This document shows, piece after piece, positions 43,021 to 52,285 of a stretch of 64,000 nucleotides of DNA (position 1 is the first letter of the stretch; each line of letters begins with the position of its first letter). Position numbers and translations under genes: made by a program. This stretch comes from Metaruminococcus_A sp050943475 (GTDB lineage Bacteria; Bacillota; Clostridia; Oscillospirales; Ruminococcaceae). The stretch lies in NCBI GenBank assembly GCA_050943475.1, contig JBMNPF010000005.1:1-64000 (forward strand). Reading direction: 5' to 3'. The notes beneath the pieces are model-generated. The model worked only from the letters and a program-made list of their open reading frames with translations. It was not told where the DNA came from and did no database searches.

Positions 43021-44262
43021 CTATTTTACCGTGATGATAGGCTTCCCGTTGTATACGCGTGCAACGGTGTCTGCAAACGCCTGATTTGCAGCAGTAATGC
43101 CAAAGGGCATCCGCACAGCGGTTTGCAGGGTTTTGACTAGTTCAGTGCCCTGTTGAGCGCTTACATTCGGGAGATGGGTAAAATCAATGTTCATATACTC
43201 GGCGTCCGCATCGTAGAGTTTGTCGAGCGCAAGATCCAGCACACTATCAAAATCACCGGAGGTGATGTATTCGCTGATTTCTTTGGCGTTTTCCGGCGTC
43301 ACCAATTCAAAAGCCGGGGTGTTTGTATCAACGGTAATGCAGGCGGTCGCTGTGCAGGCGGTGCTGCGCGGCTCAAGGGTGCGTTTGACCGGCTGCGTTC
43401 CGAACAGAATACCAGAAAGCTGCCGGATATATTCGTAGTTGGTGCCGCAGCAGCCGCCAAGGATGTTGACACCGCATGCGGCAAGCTCGCCCATTACACC
43501 GGCATATTCCTCCGGAGTCACATCAAAGGTGGTCACGCCGTCGCGCTCCTGCGGAAGTCCTGCGTTCGGCTGAACCAGAACTGGCAGTGAAGTAATTGCC
43601 GTCAGTTGTTTTGCATATGGCAGCAGATCTTTCGGTCCAACGCTGCAATTAATGCCCACAGCGTCCGCGCCCACACTTTCCATCATGGCGGCAACGCTTT
43701 CCAGGCAGCCACCCGTGTAGGTACGCCCATTTTGCTCCAGCGTAATCGAACAGAAAAGCGGCAGCTTGGTATTTTCCTTTACAGCCAGCGCGCCGATTTT
43801 TAATTCGTACGGATCGGCCATTGTTTCAATGAGCATGGCGTCTGCGCCGAGTTTTTCGGCGAGCAGGGCCTGTTCTTTATAAATTTCATAGGCTTCATTG
43901 AAAGAAACTTCGCCCATTGGCTCCAGCAGCTTGCCGCATGGGCCGATATCATAAATAATGTAGGCGGATTTACCGGCCTCCTCCACCGCCCGTGCGGCAC
44001 ATTCAAAGGCGGCGTGCGCCAGATCCTCTACCGCATAGGGGAGACCTTCCACCTTAAACCGGCTGTTGCTGAAGGTGTTCAGGGTAATAACCATCGCGCC
44101 GCTCTCTAAGTATTTTCTGTGAATTTCGGTGACGGCCTCCGGCTTGGTGATGTTGAGCACCGAAGGGTTTTCCCCCGGCTGCAGCACACCGTCCATCAAA
44201 ACGGTTCCAAACGCACCGTCAAAAATCAAAAACTGGTTTTGAATATGGGAAAGGATATCCAT
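43021..44262 (-). CDS. Homocysteine S-methyltransferase, MetH-like and truncated in the pterin domain
   Basis: Residues 1 to about 290 are a complete homocysteine-binding barrel: FDGAFGTVLM, GINCSVGP and the zinc ligands GGCCGT. Residues about 325-413 then match the start of the pterin-binding domain of MetH (ISEYITSGDFDSVLDLALDKL ... RVYNGKPIITVK) and stop at TAG inside that fold. Full MetH of Clostridia continues with the rest of the pterin barrel and a B12 domain. So it is either cut short or works with a separate corrinoid protein. AAGGAG precedes the ATG. Confidence 0.82.
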   Translation of the reverse strand: MDILSHIQNQFLIFDGAFGTVLMDGVLQPGENPSVLNITKPEAVTEIHRKYLESGAMVITLNTFSNSRFKVEGLPYAVEDLAHAAFECAARAVEEAGKSAYIIYDIGPCGKLLEPMGEVSFNEAYEIYKEQALLAEKLGADAMLIETMADPYELKIGALAVKENTKLPLFCSITLEQNGRTYTGGCLESVAAMMESVGADAVGINCSVGPKDLLPYAKQLTAITSLPVLVQPNAGLPQERDGVTTFDVTPEEYAGVMGELAACGVNILGGCCGTNYEYIRQLSGILFGTQPVKRTLEPRSTACTATACITVDTNTPAFELVTPENAKEISEYITSGDFDSVLDLALDKLYDADAEYMNIDFTHLPNVSAQQGTELVKTLQTAVRMPFGITAANQAFADTVARVYNGKPIITVK

Positions 44263-44496
44263 GTTGCATCTCCTTTTTTGTTAAAGGTAAAAAATAACGT
44301 ATGTTTTATTATACAACACCGCCCGCCCTGCTGTAAAGAACAGTGCCGTTTTCTTGGCATATCGGATTAAGAAATGGTGTCCTCTTGTATCTGTCTGAGA
44401 TTCTTGTTACAATAAATAAAACGAAATGAATGGCATAGGACAGCGCTTTTTGACTTGGGGCGACTATGAAATACATGAGGGCAAGAGGAGTTTAAT

Positions 44497-45177
44497 ATGG
44501 TATCCGCGATTGTGGTAGCGGCGGGTCGCAGCACCCGCATGGGCATGAATAAGCTGTTTTTAAAAATCGGCGGCGTTCCGGCGGTGGTGCGGAGCATGCT
44601 CGCATTTGAAGCTGCGCCTTCGGTTGAAGAAATTGTCGTGGTTACCCGCGCGGAGTACCAGGAACAGTTTGCCGCTTGGAAAGAGGAGTATGGCATTGGC
44701 AAATTGGCGGCGGTTACACTGGGCGGGGATACCCGCCAGCAATCGGTGCTTGCCGGGGTGCGCGCCGCTTCTGAACAGGCCTGCTATTTTGCGGTTCATG
44801 ACGGCGCGCGGCCTTTTGTGGACCCACATGATATTGAGCAGGTCATTGCCGATGCAAAGGAACATGGCGCGGCAACCCTTGGTGTACCGGTCAAGGACAC
44901 CATTAAGGTGGTGGCGGGAGACGGCTTCATTGAACAAACGCCAGATCGCAGCCGGCTGTTTATCACCCAGACGCCGCAGGTGTTTCGCCGTGCGGTTTAC
45001 CTGGAGGGAATCCGCGCTGCCGAGCGGGACAGCATGGATTTTACCGATGACTGCCAGCTTGTGGAATATGCAGGCAACCGTGTTTATATGACCAAAGGGA
45101 GCTACCGGAACATCAAACTCACAACCAGCGATGATCTTGCGGTGGCACAGGCGTTTGCTGAAAGGAAGGATGGCTGA
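44497..45177 (+). CDS. ispD: 2-C-methyl-D-erythritol 4-phosphate cytidylyltransferase
   Basis: Third step of the MEP isoprenoid pathway, making CDP-methylerythritol. The 226-residue protein shows the nucleotide-binding start IVVAAGRSTRMG, GGDTRQQSV, HDGARPFV, VPVKDTIK, and TQTPQVF plus FTDDCQLVE. GAGGAG precedes the ATG. The ispF start lies across its stop codon, so the two are translationally coupled. Confidence 0.97.
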   Translation: MVSAIVVAAGRSTRMGMNKLFLKIGGVPAVVRSMLAFEAAPSVEEIVVVTRAEYQEQFAAWKEEYGIGKLAAVTLGGDTRQQSVLAGVRAASEQACYFAVHDGARPFVDPHDIEQVIADAKEHGAATLGVPVKDTIKVVAGDGFIEQTPDRSRLFITQTPQVFRRAVYLEGIRAAERDSMDFTDDCQLVEYAGNRVYMTKGSYRNIKLTTSDDLAVAQAFAERKDG

Positions 45178-45178
45178 T

Positions 45179-45655
45179 ATGGTACGGATTGGACATGGAT
45201 ATGACGTGCACCGCCTGACCGAGGGCAGGCAGCTGATTTTAGGCGGGGTGGATATCCCCCACACGGTTGGGTTGCTCGGTCATTCTGACGCCGATGTGCT
45301 TACCCATGCCGTGATGGACGCTCTGCTCGGCGCCGCTGCGCTGGGCGACATTGGCGCCCAGTTCCCGGACACCGATATGGCCTATGCCGATGCGGACAGC
45401 ATTGTTTTGCTGGAGCGGGTAACGGCGCTTTTACGGCAGCAGGGCTACCGGATAGGGAATATTGACAGCACTGTAATTGCCCAGTCCCCCAAGCTTAAGG
45501 ACTATATTCCTGCCATGCGGCAGCGGATTGCCGCCGCCTGTGGAATTGCGGTCCCTATGGTCAGCGTCAAGGCGACCACCGAAGAGGGGCTCGGTTTTTC
45601 CGGGCGGAAAGAGGGTGTTGCCGCCCACGCGGTTGCGCTGATTGAATCGCTGTAA
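45179..45655 (+). CDS. ispF: 2-C-methyl-D-erythritol 2,4-cyclodiphosphate synthase
   Basis: The 158-residue product has the IspF metal-site motifs GHGYDVHRL and LLGHSDADVLTHAVMDALLGAA, DIGAQFPDTD, and the C-terminal VSVKATTEEGLGFSGRKEG. The ATG at 45179 begins next to the ispD stop and gives the normal family length; the longer open frame upstream runs through ispD. AAGGAAGG serves as ribosome site. Confidence 0.97.
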   Translation: MVRIGHGYDVHRLTEGRQLILGGVDIPHTVGLLGHSDADVLTHAVMDALLGAAALGDIGAQFPDTDMAYADADSIVLLERVTALLRQQGYRIGNIDSTVIAQSPKLKDYIPAMRQRIAAACGIAVPMVSVKATTEEGLGFSGRKEGVAAHAVALIESL

Positions 45656-45771
45656 AAAGTATTGTCAGAATCCATGGCTGTTTCATATCATGACATTAGG
45701 AGCTGTGTGCGCCAAATCTTCCGCGCCGGTTTCTCAAATGTAAAGTTTGAAAAGCATAGTGGTGATGATAC

Positions 45772-45993
45772 ATGAAAAACAATCTGATACTGCTTCGTTC
45801 GATCACCTACGCATATAAAGCGCGGGATTATTTATCCCGCAGAGGCGTTAATGTCAGTGTTATGCGCACTCCTGCCGCCTTTACAAAATGTGGCTGCGGG
45901 TACAGTATCCGGGTCAGGCAGGATGCTGAAATGGTTGCGGAGATGTTGGAACGGATTGGTATAAAAGTTGTAGGAATTGAAAGAGTTGATTAA
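45772..45993 (+). CDS. DUF3343 protein (putative sulfur/selenium carrier)
   Basis: A 73-residue protein matching the DUF3343 layout: short beta-alpha start (ILLRSITYAYKARDYLSRRG), a CGCGYSIRV loop and an alpha-beta end. The Cys pair suggests persulfide or selenium carriage. The next gene is a cysteine desulfurase-like enzyme, which would be the natural donor. No signal peptide. Confidence 0.8.
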   Translation: MKNNLILLRSITYAYKARDYLSRRGVNVSVMRTPAAFTKCGCGYSIRVRQDAEMVAEMLERIGIKVVGIERVD

Positions 45994-46053
45994 CACCGGC
46001 GCGCCGGTTCAGAAGTGTAAAGATGACTTTATTTCTGAATGGGGGTACCGGTG

Positions 46054-47184
46054 TTGATTTATTTGGACAATGCCGCCACGACCTACCCTAAGCCGTATAC
46101 GGTGGTGCAGGGGGTTGTGTCCGCGGTAAAGAATTATGGCGGGAATCCCGGGAGAAGTGGTCATGCAATGTCCCTGCACGCCGCAGCGCTTGTGTATGAT
46201 ACCCGGAAAAAAGCGGCGGCTCTCTTTCGTGTAGAACCAGAAAACGTCATTTTTACAAGCAACTGCACCCATGCGCTCAATATGGCTATTAAAGGGGCGG
46301 TGCCTCCGGGCGGGCATGTAATTCTGTCGGCGCTGGAACACAATGCGGTTCTGCGCCCGGTTTATGCCATGAGCCAAACCGCCGGGGTTACCTACAGCTT
46401 TGCCCTTCCGGCGGCGACAGAACGGGGTACCGTGCAGGCTTTTGAACGGCAGATTACCCCCAAAACGGCGGCAATTATCTGCACCCATGCCTCCAACCTG
46501 ACAGGACGCATCATGCCTATTGAAGCGCTTGCAGCGCTTTGCGCAGCAAGGAAAATCCCCCTAATTGTAGATGCTGCTCAGTCAGCCGGAGTTCTTCCCA
46601 TCGATGTAAGCCGCCTCGGGCGCTGTGTGGTTTGTATGGCCGGTCATAAGGGGTTGTATGGCATTACCGGAACCGGCATGATGATTCTGGGCGGCGGCAT
46701 GGAACTTTCGACCATTCTAGAGGGTGGAACCGGAAGTGTATCCGGCCAGTTGGAACAACCGGATTTTACCCCGGACCGCTTTGAAAGCGGAACCGTCAAC
46801 ACGGTGGGCATTATGTCGCTGAAAAAGGGAATGGAATTTATCATCCGCCTTGGAATCGACAAAATTTACCGGCACGAAATGTCCCTTTGCATGCCGGTGT
46901 TTGAGGCGCTGAAACGCAACCCTGCAACGGTTCCAGTGGATCCTTCCTTTGGATTTGGAACCCATGCGCCGGTACTGAGTTTTACGCACAACAACCTGGA
47001 TTCCGCTGAGGTCGGAGAGCGTCTGAACCGCGCCGGTATAGCCGTGCGCAGCGGGCTGCATTGCGCGCCGCTCGCCCACGAGTTTTACCATACCAAAAAC
47101 GGCGGTGCGGTACGCCTTGCCCCAAGCGCCTTTACCAGCAGAAAAGAAGTGGAATATCTCATCCGGCAAATAAAAAAGCTGTAA
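46054..47184 (+). CDS. Cysteine desulfurase-like class V aminotransferase-fold enzyme
   Basis: The TTG at 46054 gives MIYLDNAATTYPKP, the usual family start, with GGGGG eight bases upstream; a longer version from ATG 46039 has no ribosome site. Of its 376 residues, FTSNCTHALNMAIKG, VDAAQSAG (PLP-binding Asp), AGHKGLYG (Schiff-base Lys) and RSGLHCAP (catalytic Cys) are all present. It should release sulfur (or selenium) from cysteine (selenocysteine) as a persulfide. The preceding DUF3343 gene is the probable acceptor. Confidence 0.92.
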   Translation: MIYLDNAATTYPKPYTVVQGVVSAVKNYGGNPGRSGHAMSLHAAALVYDTRKKAAALFRVEPENVIFTSNCTHALNMAIKGAVPPGGHVILSALEHNAVLRPVYAMSQTAGVTYSFALPAATERGTVQAFERQITPKTAAIICTHASNLTGRIMPIEALAALCAARKIPLIVDAAQSAGVLPIDVSRLGRCVVCMAGHKGLYGITGTGMMILGGGMELSTILEGGTGSVSGQLEQPDFTPDRFESGTVNTVGIMSLKKGMEFIIRLGIDKIYRHEMSLCMPVFEALKRNPATVPVDPSFGFGTHAPVLSFTHNNLDSAEVGERLNRAGIAVRSGLHCAPLAHEFYHTKNGGAVRLAPSAFTSRKEVEYLIRQIKKL

Positions 47185-47288
47185 AAACCGACCGGCTTCG
47201 GTTGCATTCTCCCGCTTTTATGGTACAATATAAATATAGTTGGCCCGTGTGGGCGGCTGTAGGCAAAACTGTAAGGGGGAGACGCGTT

Positions 47289-48167
47289 ATGGACCAGTTT
47301 GTGGAACAGGTTATGCTTTTTTGGAGCACGCTTGTCGGCGTCATTAAAACCTTTACCATCTTTGATTTTATTGATATTGTCCTTGTGTCTTACCTTGTTT
47401 ATAAAGGCATTAAGCTGGTGCGTGAAACCCGTGCGGAACAGTTGGTTAAAGGCATTGTTATTCTTGCGGTTTCCTATGCGATAGCGAGCTTTATCCATTT
47501 GGAAATGCTCTCGTTTGTTCTGACCAATATTTTCACCTTTGGGTTGCTTGCCATTATAGTGGTCTTTCAGCCGGAACTGCGGCGCGCTTTGGAAAAGGTG
47601 GGCCGCACCAAAATCACTGAAATTGGCGGCTTTGGCAACAGCGAAAGCCAGCTTGAAAAAGGGCAGACCTGGTCAAGGCCAATTCCGCAAATTGTAGAAG
47701 CGTGCGAGCGCCTTTCCAACACCAAAACAGGCGCGTTAATTGTCATTGAACGCCAGACCAAGCTCGGCGATCTGCTTCCGGCGGGTACGGTTATTGACGC
47801 CCGTGTAAGCACGCAGCTTCTATGCAACATCTTTTACCCCAATTCTCCTATGCATGACGGCGCTGTTATCCTGCGTGAAGGCCGTGTGCTTGCTGCCGGG
47901 TGCTTTTTGCCCAGCACCCAAAAAGGGGAGTATATGGATAAACAGCTCGGCTCCAGACATCGTGCCGCCGTTGGTATGAGTGAGAATTCCGACGCGCTCA
48001 TCCTGGTTGTTTCGGAAGAAACCGGGATGATTTCAGTCGCGGAAAACGGCAGGCTGGAACGGGGCTTTAATTCCTATTCTCTGACACAGCTTCTTCAGGA
48101 CAAGCTCGTTCCCAAGGTGCCTGAGAAAGAGAAAAAAGCCCGGTGGTTTGGGAGGTTGAAGCGATGA
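47289..48167 (+). CDS. cdaA: Diadenylate cyclase CdaA
   Basis: It makes cyclic di-AMP from two ATP at the membrane. Three N-terminal membrane segments (about 18-38, 43-60, 66-90) precede the DAC domain with MHDGAVIL and GSRHRAAVG. The ATG at 47289 gives 292 residues, a normal length. The cdaR gene overlaps its stop codon. This is the conserved cdaA-cdaR pair of Firmicutes; glmM is not next to it here. Confidence 0.96.
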   Translation: MDQFVEQVMLFWSTLVGVIKTFTIFDFIDIVLVSYLVYKGIKLVRETRAEQLVKGIVILAVSYAIASFIHLEMLSFVLTNIFTFGLLAIIVVFQPELRRALEKVGRTKITEIGGFGNSESQLEKGQTWSRPIPQIVEACERLSNTKTGALIVIERQTKLGDLLPAGTVIDARVSTQLLCNIFYPNSPMHDGAVILREGRVLAAGCFLPSTQKGEYMDKQLGSRHRAAVGMSENSDALILVVSEETGMISVAENGRLERGFNSYSLTQLLQDKLVPKVPEKEKKARWFGRLKR

Positions 48168-49471
48168 AATGGTTTCGTAGCAACTGGATTTCCAAACTGT
48201 TTGACAATGAGGTGTTTATCCGCGTCCTTTCAATTGTGATTGCGGTGGTGGGATGGTTCCTTGTCGCCCTTATCGTCAAGCCGGATTCAATCGGCAACAT
48301 TAGCAATGTTCCGGTTACAATTGAAATGGATAATACCGACGCACAGATGCTGGGGCTGGAGGTCGTGGAAGGCGGCGACCAGAAAATCACCGTTACCGTA
48401 AACGGCAAGCGTTACCGTGTTGGCTCTCTGACCGCAGATAATTTTGAAGCGGTTGCCCGGCCGGATAAGGTAACCTCCCCGGGCACCTATGAGCTTGACG
48501 TTGTTATTAAAAAACGTACAACGATTACCGACAGCGGCAGCGATTACGAAATTGAATCCACCAATCCGGCTAAAATTACGGTTAAATTTGATCGCATTGT
48601 TTCCCGCGAATTTTCGGCCAGCGAATCCAATTTGGAGGTGTTGGCGGATGGTATAACACCTGCGGAGGAATTTATCAAAGGTACGCCGACCATTTCGCCG
48701 GACACCATTACCGTAACCGGACCGGAAGGGGATATGGAGCGCATTGCCAAATGTGTGGTGCGCACCGACGCGGTGGAGGAGCGTTCCGAAACCTACACGA
48801 CCAATGGAACGGTTGAGTTTTATGACACGGACGGGCAGATCATTGATTTTTCAAACAATCCGAATGTGAAGCTCTCTTCGGACAAATACACCATCGCGGT
48901 GCCGATTCTCAAGCAGAAAACACTGCCCCTCACCTTTGATTACATCAATGTGCCGGACGGTTTTGACGTCAGCACCTTAAAGTACACCATGGACAATCCG
49001 TTTTTGGAAATTGCCGCCCCTGCAAGCGTTATCGATAACATTTCGAGCCTGCGCATTGGTTATGTGGACTTCCGCAAGCTGTCGCTCAGTGCAAGCTTTG
49101 ACTTTAATATTAATCTGAGAAGTTCCATGAAGAATATCAATAATGTCGAGTCGGTTAATGTGACCTTTGATATGTCGGCCTACACGTCAAAGACGGTGCG
49201 AATTCCATATGCAAACCTGCGGATTATCAATAAACCGGAAAGCGTTGACGCACGTGTAACCACCCAGTATATTTCGGTCAAGCTGATTGGAACGCCGGAA
49301 GATCTTGCTGCGGTGACAGCGAACGACGTCATTGGCGAAATTGATATGATCGACCAGAAGGTCACCGATGCGAGCAGCGTTACTTTTCCGGTTACGGTGA
49401 CAATTCCTTCCAAAACGTCGGTTTGGGCGGTGGACGAATATTCTGCCATTGTCCGGGTAACCCCGCAATAA
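48164..49471 (+). CDS. cdaR: CdaR-type regulator with YbbR domains
   Basis: A single N-terminal membrane segment (about 20-42, VLSIVIAVVGWFLVALIV) is followed by an extracellular part of repeated YbbR domains (for example VPVTIEMDN, ITVTGPEGDMERI, LPLTFDYINVPDGF). It binds and modulates CdaA. The ATG overlaps the cdaA stop (ATGA), with GGAGG eight bases upstream; 435 residues. Confidence 0.94.
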   Translation: MKWFRSNWISKLFDNEVFIRVLSIVIAVVGWFLVALIVKPDSIGNISNVPVTIEMDNTDAQMLGLEVVEGGDQKITVTVNGKRYRVGSLTADNFEAVARPDKVTSPGTYELDVVIKKRTTITDSGSDYEIESTNPAKITVKFDRIVSREFSASESNLEVLADGITPAEEFIKGTPTISPDTITVTGPEGDMERIAKCVVRTDAVEERSETYTTNGTVEFYDTDGQIIDFSNNPNVKLSSDKYTIAVPILKQKTLPLTFDYINVPDGFDVSTLKYTMDNPFLEIAAPASVIDNISSLRIGYVDFRKLSLSASFDFNINLRSSMKNINNVESVNVTFDMSAYTSKTVRIPYANLRIINKPESVDARVTTQYISVKLIGTPEDLAAVTANDVIGEIDMIDQKVTDASSVTFPVTVTIPSKTSVWAVDEYSAIVRVTPQ

Positions 49472-49532
49472 TTGTATCGTCCTGCGGCGGCTGGCTTCAG
49501 CCGCCGTTTCTTTGTTAAAAGGAGCTTGATTT

Positions 49533-51125
49533 ATGTCCATTGTTGTATCCGGTATTCGAACCGGGATTGAACAGCCGGCAAAGGAAATTCTTGCACAGGC
49601 GGTAAAACGAGTTGGAGTTCCGCGCGGACAGGTCAAATCGGCCGCGGTTTCCAAAACCTCGGTGGATGCCCGCCGGGGCAAAGTCTGCTTTGTCAGTTCG
49701 GCGGTGGTGGAATTGTTTTCCGGAGAGGCGGAAGCAGTCCGGCGGTGCGGCAGGGCCGATGTCTCCCTGCGGGAACAGCAGTCCTTGGAACTTCCCCGGG
49801 GGACCGAACCAATGGAGGCTCCGGTTGTCATTGCCGGGTTTGGCCCGGCCGGGATGTTTGCGGCCCTGTTGCTGTCCGAGCAGGGCTACCCGGTTGTGGT
49901 GCTGGAACGCGGGCAGGATGTGGATACCCGCACCCAGCAGGTGACCGGTTTCTGGCACAGCGGCCTGCTCAGTCCGGAATGCAATGTCCAGTTTGGGGAA
50001 GGCGGCGCCGGAACCTTTTCGGACGGAAAACTCACCACCCGCATTGGCGATGCACGGTGCGGATATGTGCTGGAGCAGTTTGTCACCTTTGGAGCCCCGC
50101 CGGAAATTCGAACCAAAGCAAAACCGCATGTTGGAACCGACCATTTGAAACAGGTGGTGAAAGCCATGCGGGAACACATCCGGCAAAATGGCGGAGATAT
50201 TCGTTTTGGATGCCGGCTGGACAGCCTGAAAATGGGGAAGAGCGGGCTCTGTTCCGTTACGGCAGACGGCGAGGAATTGCAAGCGTCCGCTCTGGTGCTT
50301 GCGATTGGTCATAGCGCACGGGATACCTTCGAATTGCTTTATCAGGAGGGTTTTGTTCTTTCTCCCAAGCCGTTTTCAGTCGGCGTTCGGATTGAGCACC
50401 TGCAAAGCGAGGTGGATAAGGCGCTTTATCACGATCTTGCAGGACATCCGGCATTGCCGCAGGGGGAGTATCAGCTTTCCTATCGCAGGGGCGAAGAAGC
50501 GGTCTATACGTTTTGTATGTGTCCGGGGGGATTTGTGGTTCCGGCAGCCTCTGAGCAGGGTGGCGTTGTGGTCAATGGTATGAGCGAATTTGCACGTGAT
50601 CAGAAAAATGCCAACTCTGCACTGGTTGTTTCGGTCGGCCCAGACGATTACGGCCGTGCGCCGCTTGACGGCGTGGCTTTCCAGCGGGAATTGGAACGCA
50701 GGGCGTTTGCGATGGGCGGAAACGGTTGGAAAGCCCCTGCCATGACGGTGGGGAACTATTTGGAGGGAAAACCTGGGTATCGTTTTGGACGTATTTTTCC
50801 CTCTTACCAGCTTGGGGTCGCATCGGGTGATTTTTCCGCCCTGTTTCCCAAGCGTGTGGATGATATGCTCAAAACCGGACTGCGGAAATTTGGAGGCAGA
50901 CAGCCGGGATTTGATGCGCCGGATGCGGTGCTTACCGGCGTAGAAACCCGTACGTCATCGCCGCTTCGTATTGAGCGGGATGAAACATTGCAGGCGCTTC
51001 GCCATCCGGGGGTGTACCCCTGCGGGGAGGGCGCCGGCTATGCAGGCGGCATTATGAGCGCGGCGGTGGATGGCATTCGGGTTGCACAGGCGATCATGGC
51101 ACGGTTTGCCCCGCCCAACCGGTAA
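49533..51125 (+). CDS. FAD-dependent dehydrogenase, uncharacterised (COG2509 type)
   Basis: A 530-residue protein with a small N-terminal domain (about 1-85) and then the FAD-binding motif VIAGFGPAGMFAALLLSEQG (about 97-116). Further blocks are FGEGGAGTFSDGKLTTRI, AIGHSARDTF and PCGEGAGYAGGIMSAAVDGIRVAQA. This is the standard layout of the conserved but uncharacterised dehydrogenases related to GidA-like flavoproteins. It follows cdaR by 61 bases. The substrate is unknown. Confidence 0.88.
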   Translation: MSIVVSGIRTGIEQPAKEILAQAVKRVGVPRGQVKSAAVSKTSVDARRGKVCFVSSAVVELFSGEAEAVRRCGRADVSLREQQSLELPRGTEPMEAPVVIAGFGPAGMFAALLLSEQGYPVVVLERGQDVDTRTQQVTGFWHSGLLSPECNVQFGEGGAGTFSDGKLTTRIGDARCGYVLEQFVTFGAPPEIRTKAKPHVGTDHLKQVVKAMREHIRQNGGDIRFGCRLDSLKMGKSGLCSVTADGEELQASALVLAIGHSARDTFELLYQEGFVLSPKPFSVGVRIEHLQSEVDKALYHDLAGHPALPQGEYQLSYRRGEEAVYTFCMCPGGFVVPAASEQGGVVVNGMSEFARDQKNANSALVVSVGPDDYGRAPLDGVAFQRELERRAFAMGGNGWKAPAMTVGNYLEGKPGYRFGRIFPSYQLGVASGDFSALFPKRVDDMLKTGLRKFGGRQPGFDAPDAVLTGVETRTSSPLRIERDETLQALRHPGVYPCGEGAGYAGGIMSAAVDGIRVAQAIMARFAPPNR

Positions 51126-51207
51126 CGGATTTTCGCATAAATTGAGTCGTTTTAACAATGCTTCAAAAACAGTTGGACAGCCAGAAAAAACTGCACAAAT
51201 TACAAAT

Positions 51208-51241
51208 AAAAAAGGCACGGCGTTGAACGCCGTGCCTTTTT
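51208..51241. terminator. Bidirectional terminator
   Basis: AAAAGGCACGGCGTT pairs with AACGCCGTGCCTTTT in a perfect stem with A and T runs outside, between the FAD enzyme gene and the converging lipid kinase gene. Confidence 0.95.
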
Positions 51242-51325
51242 GAGAGCCTATTTTGTGTGATTCAGCCAACCGGCTTGTCTATGCAACAATATATACTGGG
51301 AACAGAGTGTGAAAATTCAAGTGCT

Positions 51326-52285
51326 TTACCGTGTACCAACAGGAACGGCCCTTGCTCTTGTATCTGCCTGCCGGGGCAAACAGCCTTTGGGAACCGAAAG
51401 GGTAAATGCCTTGGGCAGCAGTTCAACCGTTACGTCGTCTGAAAGATAGGACTCCCCATCGAGAATGTAGCGGTAAGGCTTGGCGCTTTGAATCCGGATA
51501 GATTTGCACTTATCATAGTGGATGACGTCTCTGATGCCGGGGGTTTGCAAATGCTCCCCTCGTTTGTAAAAACGGACAAAACCTGCAATGCGGAACCGCG
51601 AGAGCTTGTCTACCCGGCAAACGTCAATAATACTGTCATCCATCCGGGCGAGCGGTGCGGCCTGATACCCGCCGCCGTAAAATCGGCCGTTTGCCGCAGC
51701 AACCAGCAACGTGTTGACAGCGACCGGGAAATGGTTGTCAAGCTGGACCGAAACCCGTTTGCCAAGCGGTTTGAGCAGGTTGTAAACCAGTGCAAGGTTA
51801 TAGGCCATGGAACCGCTGATAAAGGGAAGCCTTTTAAATTTGTTCATGTCGTAGGCTATGTCGGCGTCAAACCCAATGTTGCAAAGGTTGACAGCATAGC
51901 GGTCGTTGACCTTGAGTAGGTCGCAGGGGTAGGGCACGCCATCCAACTGGCATTCAATGCTGTTAAACTGTTCTGGGTTTGCAAAGCTGCGGACAAGGTC
52001 GTTGCCGCTACCACAGGGAATGACGGTAACTTCTGTATGCGGAGCGCCCAATGCGCCAACAACTGTTTCCTGCAAGGTTCCGTCTCCGCCACAGGCGTAA
52101 AAGCGTACTGGCATACCATCCGCACAAACACGGCGGACATATAAAGTCGCTTCACCGGTGCCTGTGGTGCGGTGAATTTCATAATCCAATCCTTTGGCTT
52201 CGGCGGCCTGCCGGATTTTATGTTCGAGCGCGTTTTGCAGTGTGCCTTTGCCGGCAGCAGGGTTGATGAGAAAACAGTGCTTCAT
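51326..52285 (-). CDS. Diacylglycerol kinase-family lipid kinase
   Basis: A 319-residue DAGK-catalytic-domain protein: FLINPAAGKG at the start, the nucleotide motif YACGGDGTLQE, and IPCGSGNDLVRS, with a beta-rich C-terminal domain (YRYILDGESYLSDDVTVELLP). Relatives phosphorylate diacylglycerol, undecaprenol or sphingoid lipids at the membrane. GAGGAGG precedes the ATG. It is transcribed alone. Confidence 0.92.
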   Translation of the reverse strand: MKHCFLINPAAGKGTLQNALEHKIRQAAEAKGLDYEIHRTTGTGEATLYVRRVCADGMPVRFYACGGDGTLQETVVGALGAPHTEVTVIPCGSGNDLVRSFANPEQFNSIECQLDGVPYPCDLLKVNDRYAVNLCNIGFDADIAYDMNKFKRLPFISGSMAYNLALVYNLLKPLGKRVSVQLDNHFPVAVNTLLVAAANGRFYGGGYQAAPLARMDDSIIDVCRVDKLSRFRIAGFVRFYKRGEHLQTPGIRDVIHYDKCKSIRIQSAKPYRYILDGESYLSDDVTVELLPKAFTLSVPKGCLPRQADTRARAVPVGTR

